Assembly: GCF_002056795.1 (NCBI RefSeq)
Contig: NZ_CP020104.1
Span: forward strand, 4,535,501 to 4,599,500
Reading direction: 5' to 3'
DNA: 64,000 nucleotides
Source: Spirosoma aerolatum
Lineage (GTDB): Bacteria > Bacteroidota > Bacteroidia > Cytophagales > Spirosomataceae
Shown in pieces: positions 8,364 through 16,911 of the stretch; the stretch's first letter is position 1, and each line of letters opens with the position of its first letter. Made by a program: the position numbers and the translations under genes. Under the pieces are notes generated by a model that saw nothing but the letters and a program-made list of their open reading frames with translations, was not told the origin of the DNA and did no database searches.

Positions 8364-9377
8364 TTATTTTTTCTTATTCACCTCTCGCTCAAGCTGTTCG
8401 ATTCGCTTTTGCTGTTCAATAAGCCGAAGAGTCATTTCTTCATTCTGCTTTACCAGCGTGGCCAGCAGCGTGGTTAGGTCTACCCCTTGTTTAACCATTT
8501 CGGTAGCACTGGGCACTCCGGGCAGGTGTTTGTTCTGCTGAATGTATTTTTCTACCTCGGTCAACGACGGGAGCTTATACGACGGTGCAAATACATAGTC
8601 GGCCCATTGATTTTCTGACGATGGTTGTACACGCATAGCCGTAGCCGACAAATGCGCTCCTAAGGTCACATCCCCTTTTTCATCAACCGTGAGGAACTTA
8701 GCAGCCGTTGCGTTATTGACTGGCGAGTTTGCCGTCATATTCGTTAGTCGAAGACCACTACGTCCATCTGTACCCGCTGTTAATTCGAGTCGATTTTGGG
8801 GGGCGGATGTTCCAATACCCACATTAACGTTATTACCCAGAACCATAGCATTGCTGGTTAATACCCGAGCATTGGCGCCAATGGCTGTTGCATTCGACAA
8901 GCCAACTCCTACCCCAATGGCATTAGCGCCGATCAGTGTGTTGTCCTGCCCATTTAAGCCATTAACACCCGAATTTGGCCCTATAAACAGGTTCCGATTA
9001 CCGCGTTGGTTACCCTGACCGGCATTGAAACCAATAAATACGTTATCACTACCGTCGGTATTGAGTTTACCCGCTTCATAACCGACAAAGGTATTATGGC
9101 TACCGACTGTGTTGGGGAAGCCTGCTTTATAGCCAAAATACGTGTTGTAGGAGCCAGTTGTGTTACCCTGTCCCGCCTGACTACCCATAAAGGTATTGTA
9201 GGTGCCAGATCCACCGACAACCGCACTCGTACTTTGGCCGATGATCAGGTTATAGGTACCGTTAGGTGATTGAAAACTGACGACCTGATTATCAGGCGTA
9301 ACTACCTGACTCTGGGCATGCACCTCTGCCATAAGGCCAGAAGTAATCAGGGCTAAAACGAGAGTAGAAACTTTCAT
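8364..9377 (-). CDS. Secreted protein with YadA-head-like repeats and C-terminal coiled coil
   Basis: A 337-residue protein starting at the ATG at 9377 (MKVSTLVLALITSG, a clear signal peptide ending at AEVHAQS). The middle (about 50-200) is a series of roughly 20-residue repeats of the type GSYNTYFGYKAG, GSHNTFVGYEAG and GSDNVFIGFNAG, resembling trimeric autotransporter or YadA head repeats. It continues into a tail-fibre-like GIGTSAPQNRLEL domain and a C-terminal heptad region (EEMTLRLIEQQKRIEQLEREV). This suggests a trimeric fibrous surface or secreted protein. There is no visible secretion partner. Confidence 0.75.
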   Translation of the reverse strand: MKVSTLVLALITSGLMAEVHAQSQVVTPDNQVVSFQSPNGTYNLIIGQSTSAVVGGSGTYNTFMGSQAGQGNTTGSYNTYFGYKAGFPNTVGSHNTFVGYEAGKLNTDGSDNVFIGFNAGQGNQRGNRNLFIGPNSGVNGLNGQDNTLIGANAIGVGVGLSNATAIGANARVLTSNAMVLGNNVNVGIGTSAPQNRLELTAGTDGRSGLRLTNMTANSPVNNATAAKFLTVDEKGDVTLGAHLSATAMRVQPSSENQWADYVFAPSYKLPSLTEVEKYIQQNKHLPGVPSATEMVKQGVDLTTLLATLVKQNEEMTLRLIEQQKRIEQLEREVNKKK

Positions 9378-9669
9378 AATAAAAATGGCTACGGAAATAC
9401 TTAGTAAATATAGCAAAAATCATTCCGAACTATTATTACCAATCCACTATGGATGAATGCATTAATTAGCCTAAAATCTACTATTCGGTAAAACTTGCAG
9501 CCTAGTACCCGGTGCATTGGGCAACGACGTTATCCCTAACCAGCTACCCGCTAAACTTTGACCCAATTATCTGATAGCTGATCAACAACATTGATCCAAA
9601 AATGCCCAGGCTAAAAACGCGCATAGTATACATAATGGGTAGCACCTTCCTGCAATAAAGTGTATAAAC

Positions 9670-12369
9670 CTATTCGGTTCGTAAGCTTTTGACAGGATTC
9701 ATCAAAGCCGCTTTAATGGCCTGATAACTGACTGTCAGCACGGCGACGAGTATGGCCAGTCCACCCGCCAGGGCAAAGAACCACCATTCCACCTCTATTC
9801 TATAAGCAAAGTCCCTGAGCCACTGGCTCATAACATATCCGGCAATTGGCGACGCAATCAGTAGAGCGACAAAAATCAGCTTCAGATAATTGGTCAGCAA
9901 CAGCGTGATAATGCTGACGATTGAGGCTCCCAGTACCTTTCGGACCCCAATCTCCTTAGTGCGTTGATGGGTCGTAAAAGCCGCCAGACCGAACAATCCC
10001 AGGCAGGCAATCATCACTGCCAACCCGGCGAAAATACTGACGAGCTGGCCAATGCGTTGATCAGACTGGTACATCGTGTTGAATCGTTCGTTCAGGAAGG
10101 AGTAGGCAAACGGATTGGCAGTCTCTGCCTTCCATCGTTGCTCGATGGTCGATAGCAGGCTTGGGATATCGTCCGTTCGGATACGCAAGGCCAACTGTCC
10201 ATTGTCGCCACCGTAGAATAACAGTAATGGAGCGATACGCTGGTGCATGGATTCGAAATGAAAGTCTTTTACCACGCCAATGACGGTATATGTCTGTTTA
10301 CTTCCTTCGGTTCCATCGCCTACTGTCGAAAGCTGTTTTCCAATGGGCGAATTTTTAAATCCATATTCCCGGACGGCAGCTTCATTCAGCAGAACAGCCG
10401 ATTTATCGGCCGGATAGGCTTTCGAAAAGTTGCGCCCCTGCGCCAAACGAATACCTAACGTAGACAGGTAATCGTCATCAACGTAATAGCTTTTTGTACG
10501 ATACACTCCGCTTCGTGCTCCATCCTGAATCTGAATCCCATCCACACTCTGACTCGACGATCCGGCAGGCAGAAATCCAGCTTTCGATACCTGAATTACC
10601 GATGCTAGTTTGGCCAGGTCATCTTTAAATGCGTTGAGTTTTGGTCCAAGCACCTGTGTATCATGTAAGACCAAGACTTGCTCTTTGTCGAAACCAACCT
10701 TTTTGTTCTGCATAAACCGCAGTTGCTGGTTAGCGACAATAGTAGCGATGATCATTCCTATCGAGACAACAAACTGAACGGTCACCAGGGCATTACGAAG
10801 CCATCCACTCCGCAAACTGACCTGCATTCTGCCATTAAGCACTGTAATGGGCTTGAACGAAGAGAGCACAAAAGCCGGGTAGCTACCAGCCAATAGGCCA
10901 ATCACCAGGCAGGCTATTACTACCCCAACGAGCATCTTACCATTCAAAATGGCACCGAGCGTAAACTGTTTTCCGGCCAGTGCATTGAAACTTGGCAATA
11001 GGAACAAAACGAGTCCAAGTGCCAACCCCAAGGCCAGAAAGGTGAGTAAAACTGATTCAGTCAGAAATTGACTAACCAATTGCTTACGAACCGAACCTAG
11101 CACTTTACGTATGCCCACTTCTTTAGAACGCCCTGCCGACCCGACGGTGGATAGGTTCATGAAGTTGATACACGCCAATAAAAGAATGAACAGCGCGATC
11201 ACTGAAAAAATATAGACGTATTTGATATCGCTATTAGGCGCTAGCTCATCATCTAAATTAGACTGTAAATGAATGGATGTAATAGGCTGGAAAACAAAGC
11301 CAAATCCATTCCCTTTTTTGAGGAACTCAGAAAGTGTCATCCCAAAGAATTCATTGATTTCTGAGGCCATATATTTGCTGACAAACCCCCGGCTTATGCC
11401 TTCCACCTGCTGGATAGAGTACCCTTCCCGAAGCCGTACATAGGTGTAGGCACCACTGGCTAGCCATTTATTGCCTGTTTTGACAGACTGTAATGAGCCA
11501 AACATATCGTAATGAAAATGCGTATTTGATGGCACATCTTCACATACACCCGTTATCCGAAAAAGGCCCAAATTGCCCATCGACAACGTTTTCCCAATGG
11601 GGTCTGTCTGACCAAAATATTTTCGGGCGATGGTTTCTGTCAGAACAAGCGTATTAGGTTCAACAAGTGCCCTCGCCTGGTTACCCTTCAGCATTGGGAA
11701 ATTGAAAACAGAGAAAAAATTGGAGTCGACAAAAGCTACATTTTCCTCTTTAACGATGTTCTCACCATGTTTTACCAGGAATGCCCCTTCCCGACGCAAA
11801 CGAGTAACAGCCTCTACCCCAGGGCATTCCTGCAGGAGAGTTTGTCCGGTTGGCCCATATGCATAGGCCAGGTTAATATCCTTTGCATCCATCCGGCCAT
11901 ATAAGGTCACACGATACAATCGATCGGCATGGGTATGATAGCGGTCATAACTCAATTCATGCAGTACGAACAGCACAATCAGCAGGCAGGTTGCCAGCCC
12001 TATAGCTAAGCCGACAATATTGATAGCAGTAAACGCCTTGTGCCGCCACAGATTGCGGAAAGCGATGGTCAGATAGTTTGATAACATAGCAGAAAGCATG
12101 GGTTTAGGGTACTTATGTTCAATGGTTCTGGAAGGCTCAGCTGTTTGTCGTTTGGCAAAGAATGGAGTCAAGCAATGAAGTACAGCCCGGATGTATGCAC
12201 GTCGGGCGCGGGTAGGCCCTATCTCAATTACCTGTTTATGAAAGGTTTCGTGTAAGTCGCCCTGCACATACTCCAGTAAGTGGGGAGCAACAAACCATTC
12301 CAGGAGTCTGTCAGCCCAGCGAGGTGGTGATTGTCGGCCAGATTGTGAGGAAGTAGGCTTTCTACCCAT
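9670..12369 (-). CDS. FtsX/MacB-type ABC transporter permease with N-terminal prefix domain
   Basis: An 899-residue protein starting at the ATG at 12369 (MGRKPTSS). Residues 1-95 form the permease prefix domain (RWADRLLEWFVAPHLLEYVQGDLHE) that in Bacteroidota accompanies PadR regulators. It is followed by two MacB periplasmic core domains and two FtsX blocks, with a first helix near 115-140, three helices in the middle and four at the C-terminus (EIGVRKVLGAS motif repeated). Such permeases handle peptides, lipoproteins or stress signals rather than import solutes. No ATPase gene is adjacent. It starts 14 bases after the padR stop. Confidence 0.88.
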   Translation of the reverse strand: MGRKPTSSQSGRQSPPRWADRLLEWFVAPHLLEYVQGDLHETFHKQVIEIGPTRARRAYIRAVLHCLTPFFAKRQTAEPSRTIEHKYPKPMLSAMLSNYLTIAFRNLWRHKAFTAINIVGLAIGLATCLLIVLFVLHELSYDRYHTHADRLYRVTLYGRMDAKDINLAYAYGPTGQTLLQECPGVEAVTRLRREGAFLVKHGENIVKEENVAFVDSNFFSVFNFPMLKGNQARALVEPNTLVLTETIARKYFGQTDPIGKTLSMGNLGLFRITGVCEDVPSNTHFHYDMFGSLQSVKTGNKWLASGAYTYVRLREGYSIQQVEGISRGFVSKYMASEINEFFGMTLSEFLKKGNGFGFVFQPITSIHLQSNLDDELAPNSDIKYVYIFSVIALFILLLACINFMNLSTVGSAGRSKEVGIRKVLGSVRKQLVSQFLTESVLLTFLALGLALGLVLFLLPSFNALAGKQFTLGAILNGKMLVGVVIACLVIGLLAGSYPAFVLSSFKPITVLNGRMQVSLRSGWLRNALVTVQFVVSIGMIIATIVANQQLRFMQNKKVGFDKEQVLVLHDTQVLGPKLNAFKDDLAKLASVIQVSKAGFLPAGSSSQSVDGIQIQDGARSGVYRTKSYYVDDDYLSTLGIRLAQGRNFSKAYPADKSAVLLNEAAVREYGFKNSPIGKQLSTVGDGTEGSKQTYTVIGVVKDFHFESMHQRIAPLLLFYGGDNGQLALRIRTDDIPSLLSTIEQRWKAETANPFAYSFLNERFNTMYQSDQRIGQLVSIFAGLAVMIACLGLFGLAAFTTHQRTKEIGVRKVLGASIVSIITLLLTNYLKLIFVALLIASPIAGYVMSQWLRDFAYRIEVEWWFFALAGGLAILVAVLTVSYQAIKAALMNPVKSLRTE

Positions 12370-12383
12370 GCGTTTATTAAATC

Positions 12384-12722
12384 TTAAAGACCCAGAAGTT
12401 GAAATTTGCCTTGAGGAATAGCCTCCCAAAGTCGGGTTCGCATCTGCTGAATCTCCAGCAGCACCCTTCCCCCTTCGGTTGTAAGGCTAAACAAACGCTT
12501 GCTTCGTCCTCCTCGTTCGGCCGTTGCACCACCCACTGAGGAGGTCAGAAAGCCCTTTTCTTCGAGTCGATACAGGGTCGTATGTATAGCACTGATGGTG
12601 AAGCTTCGACCGGTTTGTTGCTGAAGTTGCTCCAAAACCGGCACCCCATATACATCCTCCGTGCTGGCAGCCACTACCAGAAGCACCATTTCTTCTAACT
12701 CACCCAATACAGTCTTTTTCAT
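12384..12722 (-). CDS. PadR-family transcriptional regulator
   Basis: A 112-residue winged-helix protein of the small PadR type: KKTVLGELEEMVLLVVAAS, then VYGVPVLEQLQQQTGR, then the recognition region ISAIHTTLYRLEEKGFL, a wing with GRSKRLFSLT, and a short dimerisation helix. It is the first gene of an operon with the FtsX-type permease and very probably controls that operon in response to an unknown ligand. The leader (12725-12770) is AT-rich, with ATATTGTAT repeated twice. Confidence 0.88.
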   Translation of the reverse strand: MKKTVLGELEEMVLLVVAASTEDVYGVPVLEQLQQQTGRSFTISAIHTTLYRLEEKGFLTSSVGGATAERGGRSKRLFSLTTEGGRVLLEIQQMRTRLWEAIPQGKFQLLGL

Positions 12723-12828
12723 ACAATATGCTTACTCAGACATTAGATACAATATTTTAAATCAAATATAAGGCCAGACTAAAAAAAGCCCTTTAGAGTG
12801 CATATTCGCCTATAAGGATAAAAAACAC

Positions 12829-12867
12829 TGTCCAGAAACGGACGAATGGCTGTCCATGATTGGACGA
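12829..12867. promoter_or_regulatory. Two tandem TGTCC-N6-GGACGA dyads
   Basis: TGTCCAGAAACGGACGA at 12829-12845 and TGTCCATGATTGGACGA at 12851-12867. Each is a GTCC/GGAC dyad with a six-base spacer, and the two repeat with a 22-bp period, about two helical turns. They lie in the divergent gap between padR and the next lipoprotein gene, so either promoter could be the target. The binding protein is unknown. Confidence 0.5.
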
Positions 12868-12994
12868 TGAATCATACGGTAACTAAAATAAGCCGTTTGT
12901 AAAAAAACTAATTGCGTTATAAGCACAACAAATTACCTTCATACGTATTTTTACAAAAGCAATTGGTTTATCCGGGCCTAATTACTCCCTCCCT

Positions 12995-13807
12995 ATGAAG
13001 CCACTCTACCTACTCCGCTATCCTTATATTGTTGCTATTGGCTTATTGGCCGGCGTTTTAAGCAGTTGCTCGCCCACCATTACGGCCTATCAGCTCGAAC
13101 CGGTTTCGGGCGATGTGGCTCGAATTGACGGGCGACAGGTTACAAAGGCAGAGCAAAATGGGGTGAGTGTGGTCGCTTCGTTTGAAAAGGAAGATCTGGA
13201 ATACGTTGCCCTCGACATTGAACTAAAAAATCATACCGATCACCCGATTGACATCAACCCGGCCGATTTTCATTTTAAAGCGCTAAACTCGGTGAATGAT
13301 ACACTCACCGACCCACTTAATCCGAACTTAATCCTGACTCGTTCGGCAGCCGACCCATCGTATGAAGTAGGGCGCATGGACCTGAAACGAAAAGAAGAAA
13401 CCAGGCGACTAAAACGCGCCAAGGTGATTAACACGCTCCTGATGGTAGCTGTCATTGCAGCCGATGCGTCATCGTCCAGCAATAGCCGTACCTACAGCGA
13501 ATACCTCAGAAATAGAACCTTGAGCAACCTGGCTTATCAATCGCTGGCCGTGAAGCGAGTGGTAAACTACAGTAACTTCGCCAATCGGATGCAGCGTTAT
13601 GACTACGAAGAATACCGTTGGCGTGAATTAGCCCTTAAAGCGGGAACACTCCCAGCCGGTCAATCGGTGAGAGGCTTAGTCTATTTACCCAAAGTGCCAA
13701 ACGCAACCTATCTGGCTATTAGCTATACCGTCCCTGAGCTGTCTACAATCCCCTTACTGTTCAAACAGGAACTTGTACAGCAAAAAAAGCACCCCAGAAG
13801 ACGATAA
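12995..13807 (+). CDS. Lipoprotein of unknown function
   Basis: A 270-residue protein with a signal sequence ending in a lipobox (LLAGVLSSC, Cys25), so it is lipid-anchored. The mature part begins with a beta-rich domain (VASFEKEDLEYVALDIELKN, HPIDINPADF) resembling a C-terminal-type immunoglobulin-like domain. A hydrophobic helix follows (VINTLLMVAVIAADASSS, about 148-165), with a basic or Tyr/Arg-rich stretch on either side. No family was recognised. The next gene is convergent with a nine-base gap. Confidence 0.65.
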   Translation: MKPLYLLRYPYIVAIGLLAGVLSSCSPTITAYQLEPVSGDVARIDGRQVTKAEQNGVSVVASFEKEDLEYVALDIELKNHTDHPIDINPADFHFKALNSVNDTLTDPLNPNLILTRSAADPSYEVGRMDLKRKEETRRLKRAKVINTLLMVAVIAADASSSSNSRTYSEYLRNRTLSNLAYQSLAVKRVVNYSNFANRMQRYDYEEYRWRELALKAGTLPAGQSVRGLVYLPKVPNATYLAISYTVPELSTIPLLFKQELVQQKKHPRRR

Positions 13808-13816
13808 GCGTGTTTA

Positions 13817-14143
13817 CTAATCATCATCGTCCTCTTCAAATGCCTGCTGAGCCCGTTTTAGCTCTTGTAGGGCTTTCTGGTTTTGCTGTTTCTGAGCCAG
13901 CGCAATTCCTTTTTCGTATAACTCAGCCGTATACTCACGCTCAGCCCGCTCGGCATATAAAGCTGCTGCGTGGTAATAAGTAGGCAGATAATCCGGATGT
14001 TTAGCCAGCAGCTGATCGAAATAAACACGGGCTTCCTCCGGTCGACTACTGAGGTATTCCATCGCCAGTGCATAAACATTGAACGGCTCATCCGGTTCTT
14101 CTTCTATAAATTGCTTTAATTGCTCAATACGTATGGTATTCAT
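13817..14143 (-). CDS. Small TPR protein
   Basis: A 108-residue cytosolic protein made of about two tetratricopeptide repeats (EPFNVYALAMEYLSSRPEEA, then LPTYYHAAALYAERAE) and a charged, acidic C-terminus ending in EEDDDD. It probably serves as an adaptor. The start at 14143 faces the etf promoter region, so the palindrome at 14153-14180 could control both directions. Confidence 0.75.
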   Translation of the reverse strand: MNTIRIEQLKQFIEEEPDEPFNVYALAMEYLSSRPEEARVYFDQLLAKHPDYLPTYYHAAALYAERAEREYTAELYEKGIALAQKQQNQKALQELKRAQQAFEEDDDD

Positions 14144-14152
14144 CCGTTCAAG

Positions 14153-14201
14153 AAAAATAGTATGCTTGCATACTATTTTTTAAGTTTGATTAGTATTTTT
14201 G
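14153..14201. promoter_or_regulatory. 26-base palindrome overlapping the etfBA promoter region
   Basis: AAAAATAGTATGC at 14153-14165 and GCATACTATTTTT at 14168-14180 are exact reverse complements separated by TT. A Bacteroidota -7 box, TATTTTTG, follows at 14194-14201. The palindrome covers the place where the -33 element would lie, as expected of a repressor site. TetR-family fatty-acid regulators use operators of this size, but the regulator is not identified here. Confidence 0.6.
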
Positions 14202-14297
14202 AGCCGTAAAAGTAGTCATGATTGCCCGTCAGTAGCAGTAAACAAGCCCCTGACGGCTAACAATAACCGACGATTCACTCTTAAAACCCCAGAAAGC

Positions 14298-15035
14298 ATG
14301 AAAATACTAGTGTGTGTGACGAGTGTCCCCGACACCACTACCAAGATTGCCTTCACTGATAACAACACGAAATTAAATAAGGCAGGCGTCACGTTTATCA
14401 CGGGCCCTTACGATGATTATGCATTGGCGCGGGCGGTTGAACTGAAAGAGAAAACCGGTGCTACAATTACGGTTCTGAACGTAGGGGAAGCTGATGCCGA
14501 ACCCGTTATCCGTAAATGCCTGGCTATCGGTGCTGATGATGCCATCCGGGTCAATGCCGAGCCAACCGATGCGTACTTCGTATCCGAACAAATTGCTGCC
14601 ATCGCTAAAGAAGCCAATTACGACCTGATTCTGATGGGTCGCGAATCGATCGATTTCAATGGTGGTCAGGTGCATGGCATTGTGGGTGAAATGCTGGGCA
14701 TCCCTTCCATATCGCCCGTAATGCTGCTTGATATTGACGGAGATACTGCTAAAATCACACGTGAGATTGAAGGGGGCAAAGAAAGTCTGGAAGCTAAACT
14801 GCCTCTTGTACTCGGTTGTCAGGAACCCATTGCTGAATGGAAAATCCCGAACATGCGGGGCATTATGACTGCTCGTACCAAGCCCCTCAAAGTTGTTGAG
14901 CCTGCAGGCACTGACAAGCTCACCACGGTTGCCAGCTACGAACTTCCTGCCCCTCGCGGAGCCGTTAAGATGATTCCTGCCGACGAGGCCGAAAAGCTCA
15001 TCCAACTGCTGCACACGGAAGCCAAAGTAATTTAA
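14298..15035 (+). CDS. etfB: Electron transfer flavoprotein, beta subunit
   Basis: A 245-residue subunit (MKILVCVTSVPDTTTKIAF), the usual length. The ATG at 14298 is chosen over an upstream in-frame ATG at 14199, because the extra 33 residues overlap the promoter and do not resemble EtfB. Family features are ITGPYDDYALARAVELKE, the AMP-binding-type segment LILMGRESIDFNGGQV, and a C-terminal recognition-loop segment TARTKPLKV. With EtfA it shuttles electrons from acyl-CoA dehydrogenases to the quinone pool. It forms an operon with etfA 77 bases downstream. Confidence 0.93.
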   Translation: MKILVCVTSVPDTTTKIAFTDNNTKLNKAGVTFITGPYDDYALARAVELKEKTGATITVLNVGEADAEPVIRKCLAIGADDAIRVNAEPTDAYFVSEQIAAIAKEANYDLILMGRESIDFNGGQVHGIVGEMLGIPSISPVMLLDIDGDTAKITREIEGGKESLEAKLPLVLGCQEPIAEWKIPNMRGIMTARTKPLKVVEPAGTDKLTTVASYELPAPRGAVKMIPADEAEKLIQLLHTEAKVI

Positions 15036-15105
15036 ATGCAGAATGTATAATGAAAGCAGGAGCTTATGCCATTATTCATTGCACATTACTCATTTTTCAT
15101 TCCTA
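15036..15105. repeat. Degenerate AATG-rich spacer element between etfB and etfA
   Basis: The 77-base gap is filled with words such as AATGTATAATG, ATTCATTGCACATTAC and TCATTTTTCATT. They face each other in a loose inverted arrangement and resemble the perfect palindrome at 7021-7094. It reads as a decayed member of the same intergenic repeat family. Confidence 0.5.
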
Positions 15106-15112
15106 AAAAATT

Positions 15113-16075
15113 ATGTCAGTCCTCATATTTGCTGAATTAGACGAAGGTAAGATTAAGAAATCCGCCCAGGAGGCTATCTTTTACGGGGCCAAAGTAGCTC
15201 AGATGCTGGGCACGTCGGCCACGGCTATTGTCATTGGTCAGGCTAGCGACGACGAACTGGCTTCAGCCGGTCGCTTTGGCGCTACGAATGTTCTGCACGC
15301 CAGTGATGCTAAACTGACAGAACCCAATGGTATGGCCTACGCAACAGTCGTTGCTCAGGCAGCCCAACAGGAAGGCAGTAAGGTTATCGTTTTGGCAAAA
15401 TCGTCGCTGGGCGATGCCATGACAGCCCGGCTGGCAGGCAAGCTGAAAGCCGGATTAGCCGCCAATGTCGTTGAGCTTCCTGAGCTGTCGAACGGTTTTC
15501 GGGTAAAAAGCAGCATCTACACTGGGAAAGCGTTCGCCTATAATGATCTGAAAGCTGACGTTAAAATTTTGGCGATCAAAAAAAATACCATCACACCTGA
15601 AGAAACGGAAGCATCAGCAGCGGTTAAAGCCTTCTCGCCGACGTTGAATGATGCCGATTTTTCTATTTCGGTGAAAAGCACCGATAAATCGTCGGGCGAT
15701 ATACTGCTGCCCGAAGCTGATCTGGTCGTTTCGGCGGGCCGTGGATTGAAAGGCCCTGAAAACTGGGGCATTGTTGAAGATCTGGCCAAGGCTCTCCATG
15801 CTGCCACGGCCTGTTCGAAACCCGTTTCGGATCTGGACTGGCGCCCACATTCGGAGCACGTAGGGCAGACCGGCCTTAAGATCAGCCCGAATCTGTATAT
15901 CGCCTGTGGTATATCCGGTGCTATACAACATCTGGCGGGCGTAAACTCCTCGAAGGTAATTGTTGTTATCAACAAAGACCCAGATGCCCCGTTCTTCAAA
16001 TCGGCAGATTACGGGATTGTCGGCGATGTATTCGACATCCTTCCCCGCCTTACGAAGGCCGTGCAGGCGCTGTAG
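15113..16075 (+). CDS. etfA: Electron transfer flavoprotein, alpha subunit
   Basis: A 320-residue partner of EtfB. The N-terminal domain opens with MSVLIFAELDEGKIKKSAQEAI. The C-terminal FAD domain carries the signature run from about residue 205 (DLVVSAGRGLKGPENWGI), followed by GQTGLKISPNLYIACGISGAIQHLAGV and INKDPDAPFFKSADYGIVGD. It binds FAD and, as the EtfAB dimer, receives electrons from several dehydrogenases. A 25-base inverted repeat follows the stop. Confidence 0.94.
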   Translation: MSVLIFAELDEGKIKKSAQEAIFYGAKVAQMLGTSATAIVIGQASDDELASAGRFGATNVLHASDAKLTEPNGMAYATVVAQAAQQEGSKVIVLAKSSLGDAMTARLAGKLKAGLAANVVELPELSNGFRVKSSIYTGKAFAYNDLKADVKILAIKKNTITPEETEASAAVKAFSPTLNDADFSISVKSTDKSSGDILLPEADLVVSAGRGLKGPENWGIVEDLAKALHAATACSKPVSDLDWRPHSEHVGQTGLKISPNLYIACGISGAIQHLAGVNSSKVIVVINKDPDAPFFKSADYGIVGDVFDILPRLTKAVQAL

Positions 16076-16097
16076 TCGTAACCGGAATCCGGAGCGG

Positions 16098-16160
16098 TTA
16101 TCAGTCCATAGTCATCAGTAATGATTATTTTATTAATTACTGACGACTATGGACTGATAA
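16098..16160. repeat. 25-base inverted repeat, TGACGACTA word family
   Basis: Arms 16098-16122 and 16136-16160 pair with a single mismatch around a 13-base AT loop. The right arm is followed by another copy of the words (CTGACGACTA, 16161-16170). It lies between etfA and the nuclease gene, so it may terminate etfBA. The same words occur in the inverted repeat at 51928-52008. Confidence 0.8.
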
Positions 16161-16190
16161 CTGACGACTAAAATTTGTTAAATTTACGCC

Positions 16191-16787
16191 GTGGATAAGA
16201 TTAAGCTGGAAATATTAGGACTCTCGCCCAGTCAGTCGCAATCGGGCTCGTTTGCACTGGTACTAGGTGAAGAATATGGCAATCGGCGGTTGCCCATAAT
16301 CATTGGCATGTTCGAGGCACAGGCCATTGCTATTGAAATTGAAAAGATCGTTCCGAACCGCCCCATGACACATGATTTGTTCAAGCAGTTTGCCGAACAA
16401 TTCAAGTTTACGGTTCGTGAGATCGTTATTTCCGATTTACGCGAAGGAATTTTCTTTGCGAAAATCGTTTGCTTCGATGGCGTACGCGAATCAGTTATTG
16501 ACGCCCGTCCATCTGATGCTATTGCCATCGGGATTCGCTTCGATGTACCCATTTATACCAACGAGTCAATCTTATCAGAAGCGGGCATTACCGCCAGTGG
16601 CAACGATGAAGAGGAAGAGCAGGAAGAGCTGGTCCGTTCATCGAATCGCCCCACAACCCGGTCGTTTGGCGATCAGTTGAAAAATGCCTCCTCAGAAGAA
16701 TTACAGCGGATGCTCGAAGAAGCGCTCGGCAACGAAGAGTATGAACGAGCAGCTAAGATTCGCGATGAAATGAGCAAGCGCAATTAA
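16191..16787 (+). CDS. Bifunctional nuclease (BFN/DUF151) with C-terminal UVR motif
   Basis: A 198-residue protein starting at a GTG. Residues 1-130 are the BFN domain (KIKLEILGLSPSQSQSGSFALV, then RRLPIIIGMFEAQAIAIE, then VIDARPSDAIAIGIRF), a fold reported to have both DNase and RNase activity in plants. The last 35 residues (SSEELQRMLEEALGNEEYERAAKIRDEM) form a UvrB/UvrC-type UVR motif used for protein contacts. The acidic linker is DEEEEQEE. This architecture is common in Bacteroidota. The cellular role is not settled. Confidence 0.88.
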   Translation: MDKIKLEILGLSPSQSQSGSFALVLGEEYGNRRLPIIIGMFEAQAIAIEIEKIVPNRPMTHDLFKQFAEQFKFTVREIVISDLREGIFFAKIVCFDGVRESVIDARPSDAIAIGIRFDVPIYTNESILSEAGITASGNDEEEEQEELVRSSNRPTTRSFGDQLKNASSEELQRMLEEALGNEEYERAAKIRDEMSKRN

Positions 16788-16843
16788 TTGAATTATTCAC
16801 CCCCATAACAGCCATCCGAAACCAAATGGACCTGGCTTCTCAT

Positions 16844-16879
16844 AGAAACGCCCTCGAGTAATTGCTCGAAGGCGTTTCT
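16844..16879. terminator. Bidirectional terminator hairpin
   Basis: Arms 16844-16858 and 16865-16879 (AGAAACGCC... and ...GGCGTTTCT) pair with one mismatch around a six-base loop. It sits between the convergent nuclease and sugar dehydrogenase genes. Confidence 0.75.
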
Positions 16880-16911
16880 GCTTTATGAGGTTGTCAATGA
16901 TATTCTAACTG

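Noticed and set aside
12384..12429. Longer start of the FtsX-type permease overlapping padR
   Set aside because: The prefix domain begins at MGRKP (12369); the extra 20 residues are read through the padR 3' end.
14199..14297. N-terminal extension of EtfB from the ATG at 14199
   Set aside because: It would put the start at the -7 box (14194-14201), and EtfB proteins begin with MKILV as at 14298.
14373..15014. 213-residue minus-strand open frame
   Set aside because: Antisense to etfB; composition is that of a mirror frame and no domain is visible.
15538..15999. 153-residue minus-strand open frame
   Set aside because: Antisense to etfA, which has clear family motifs.
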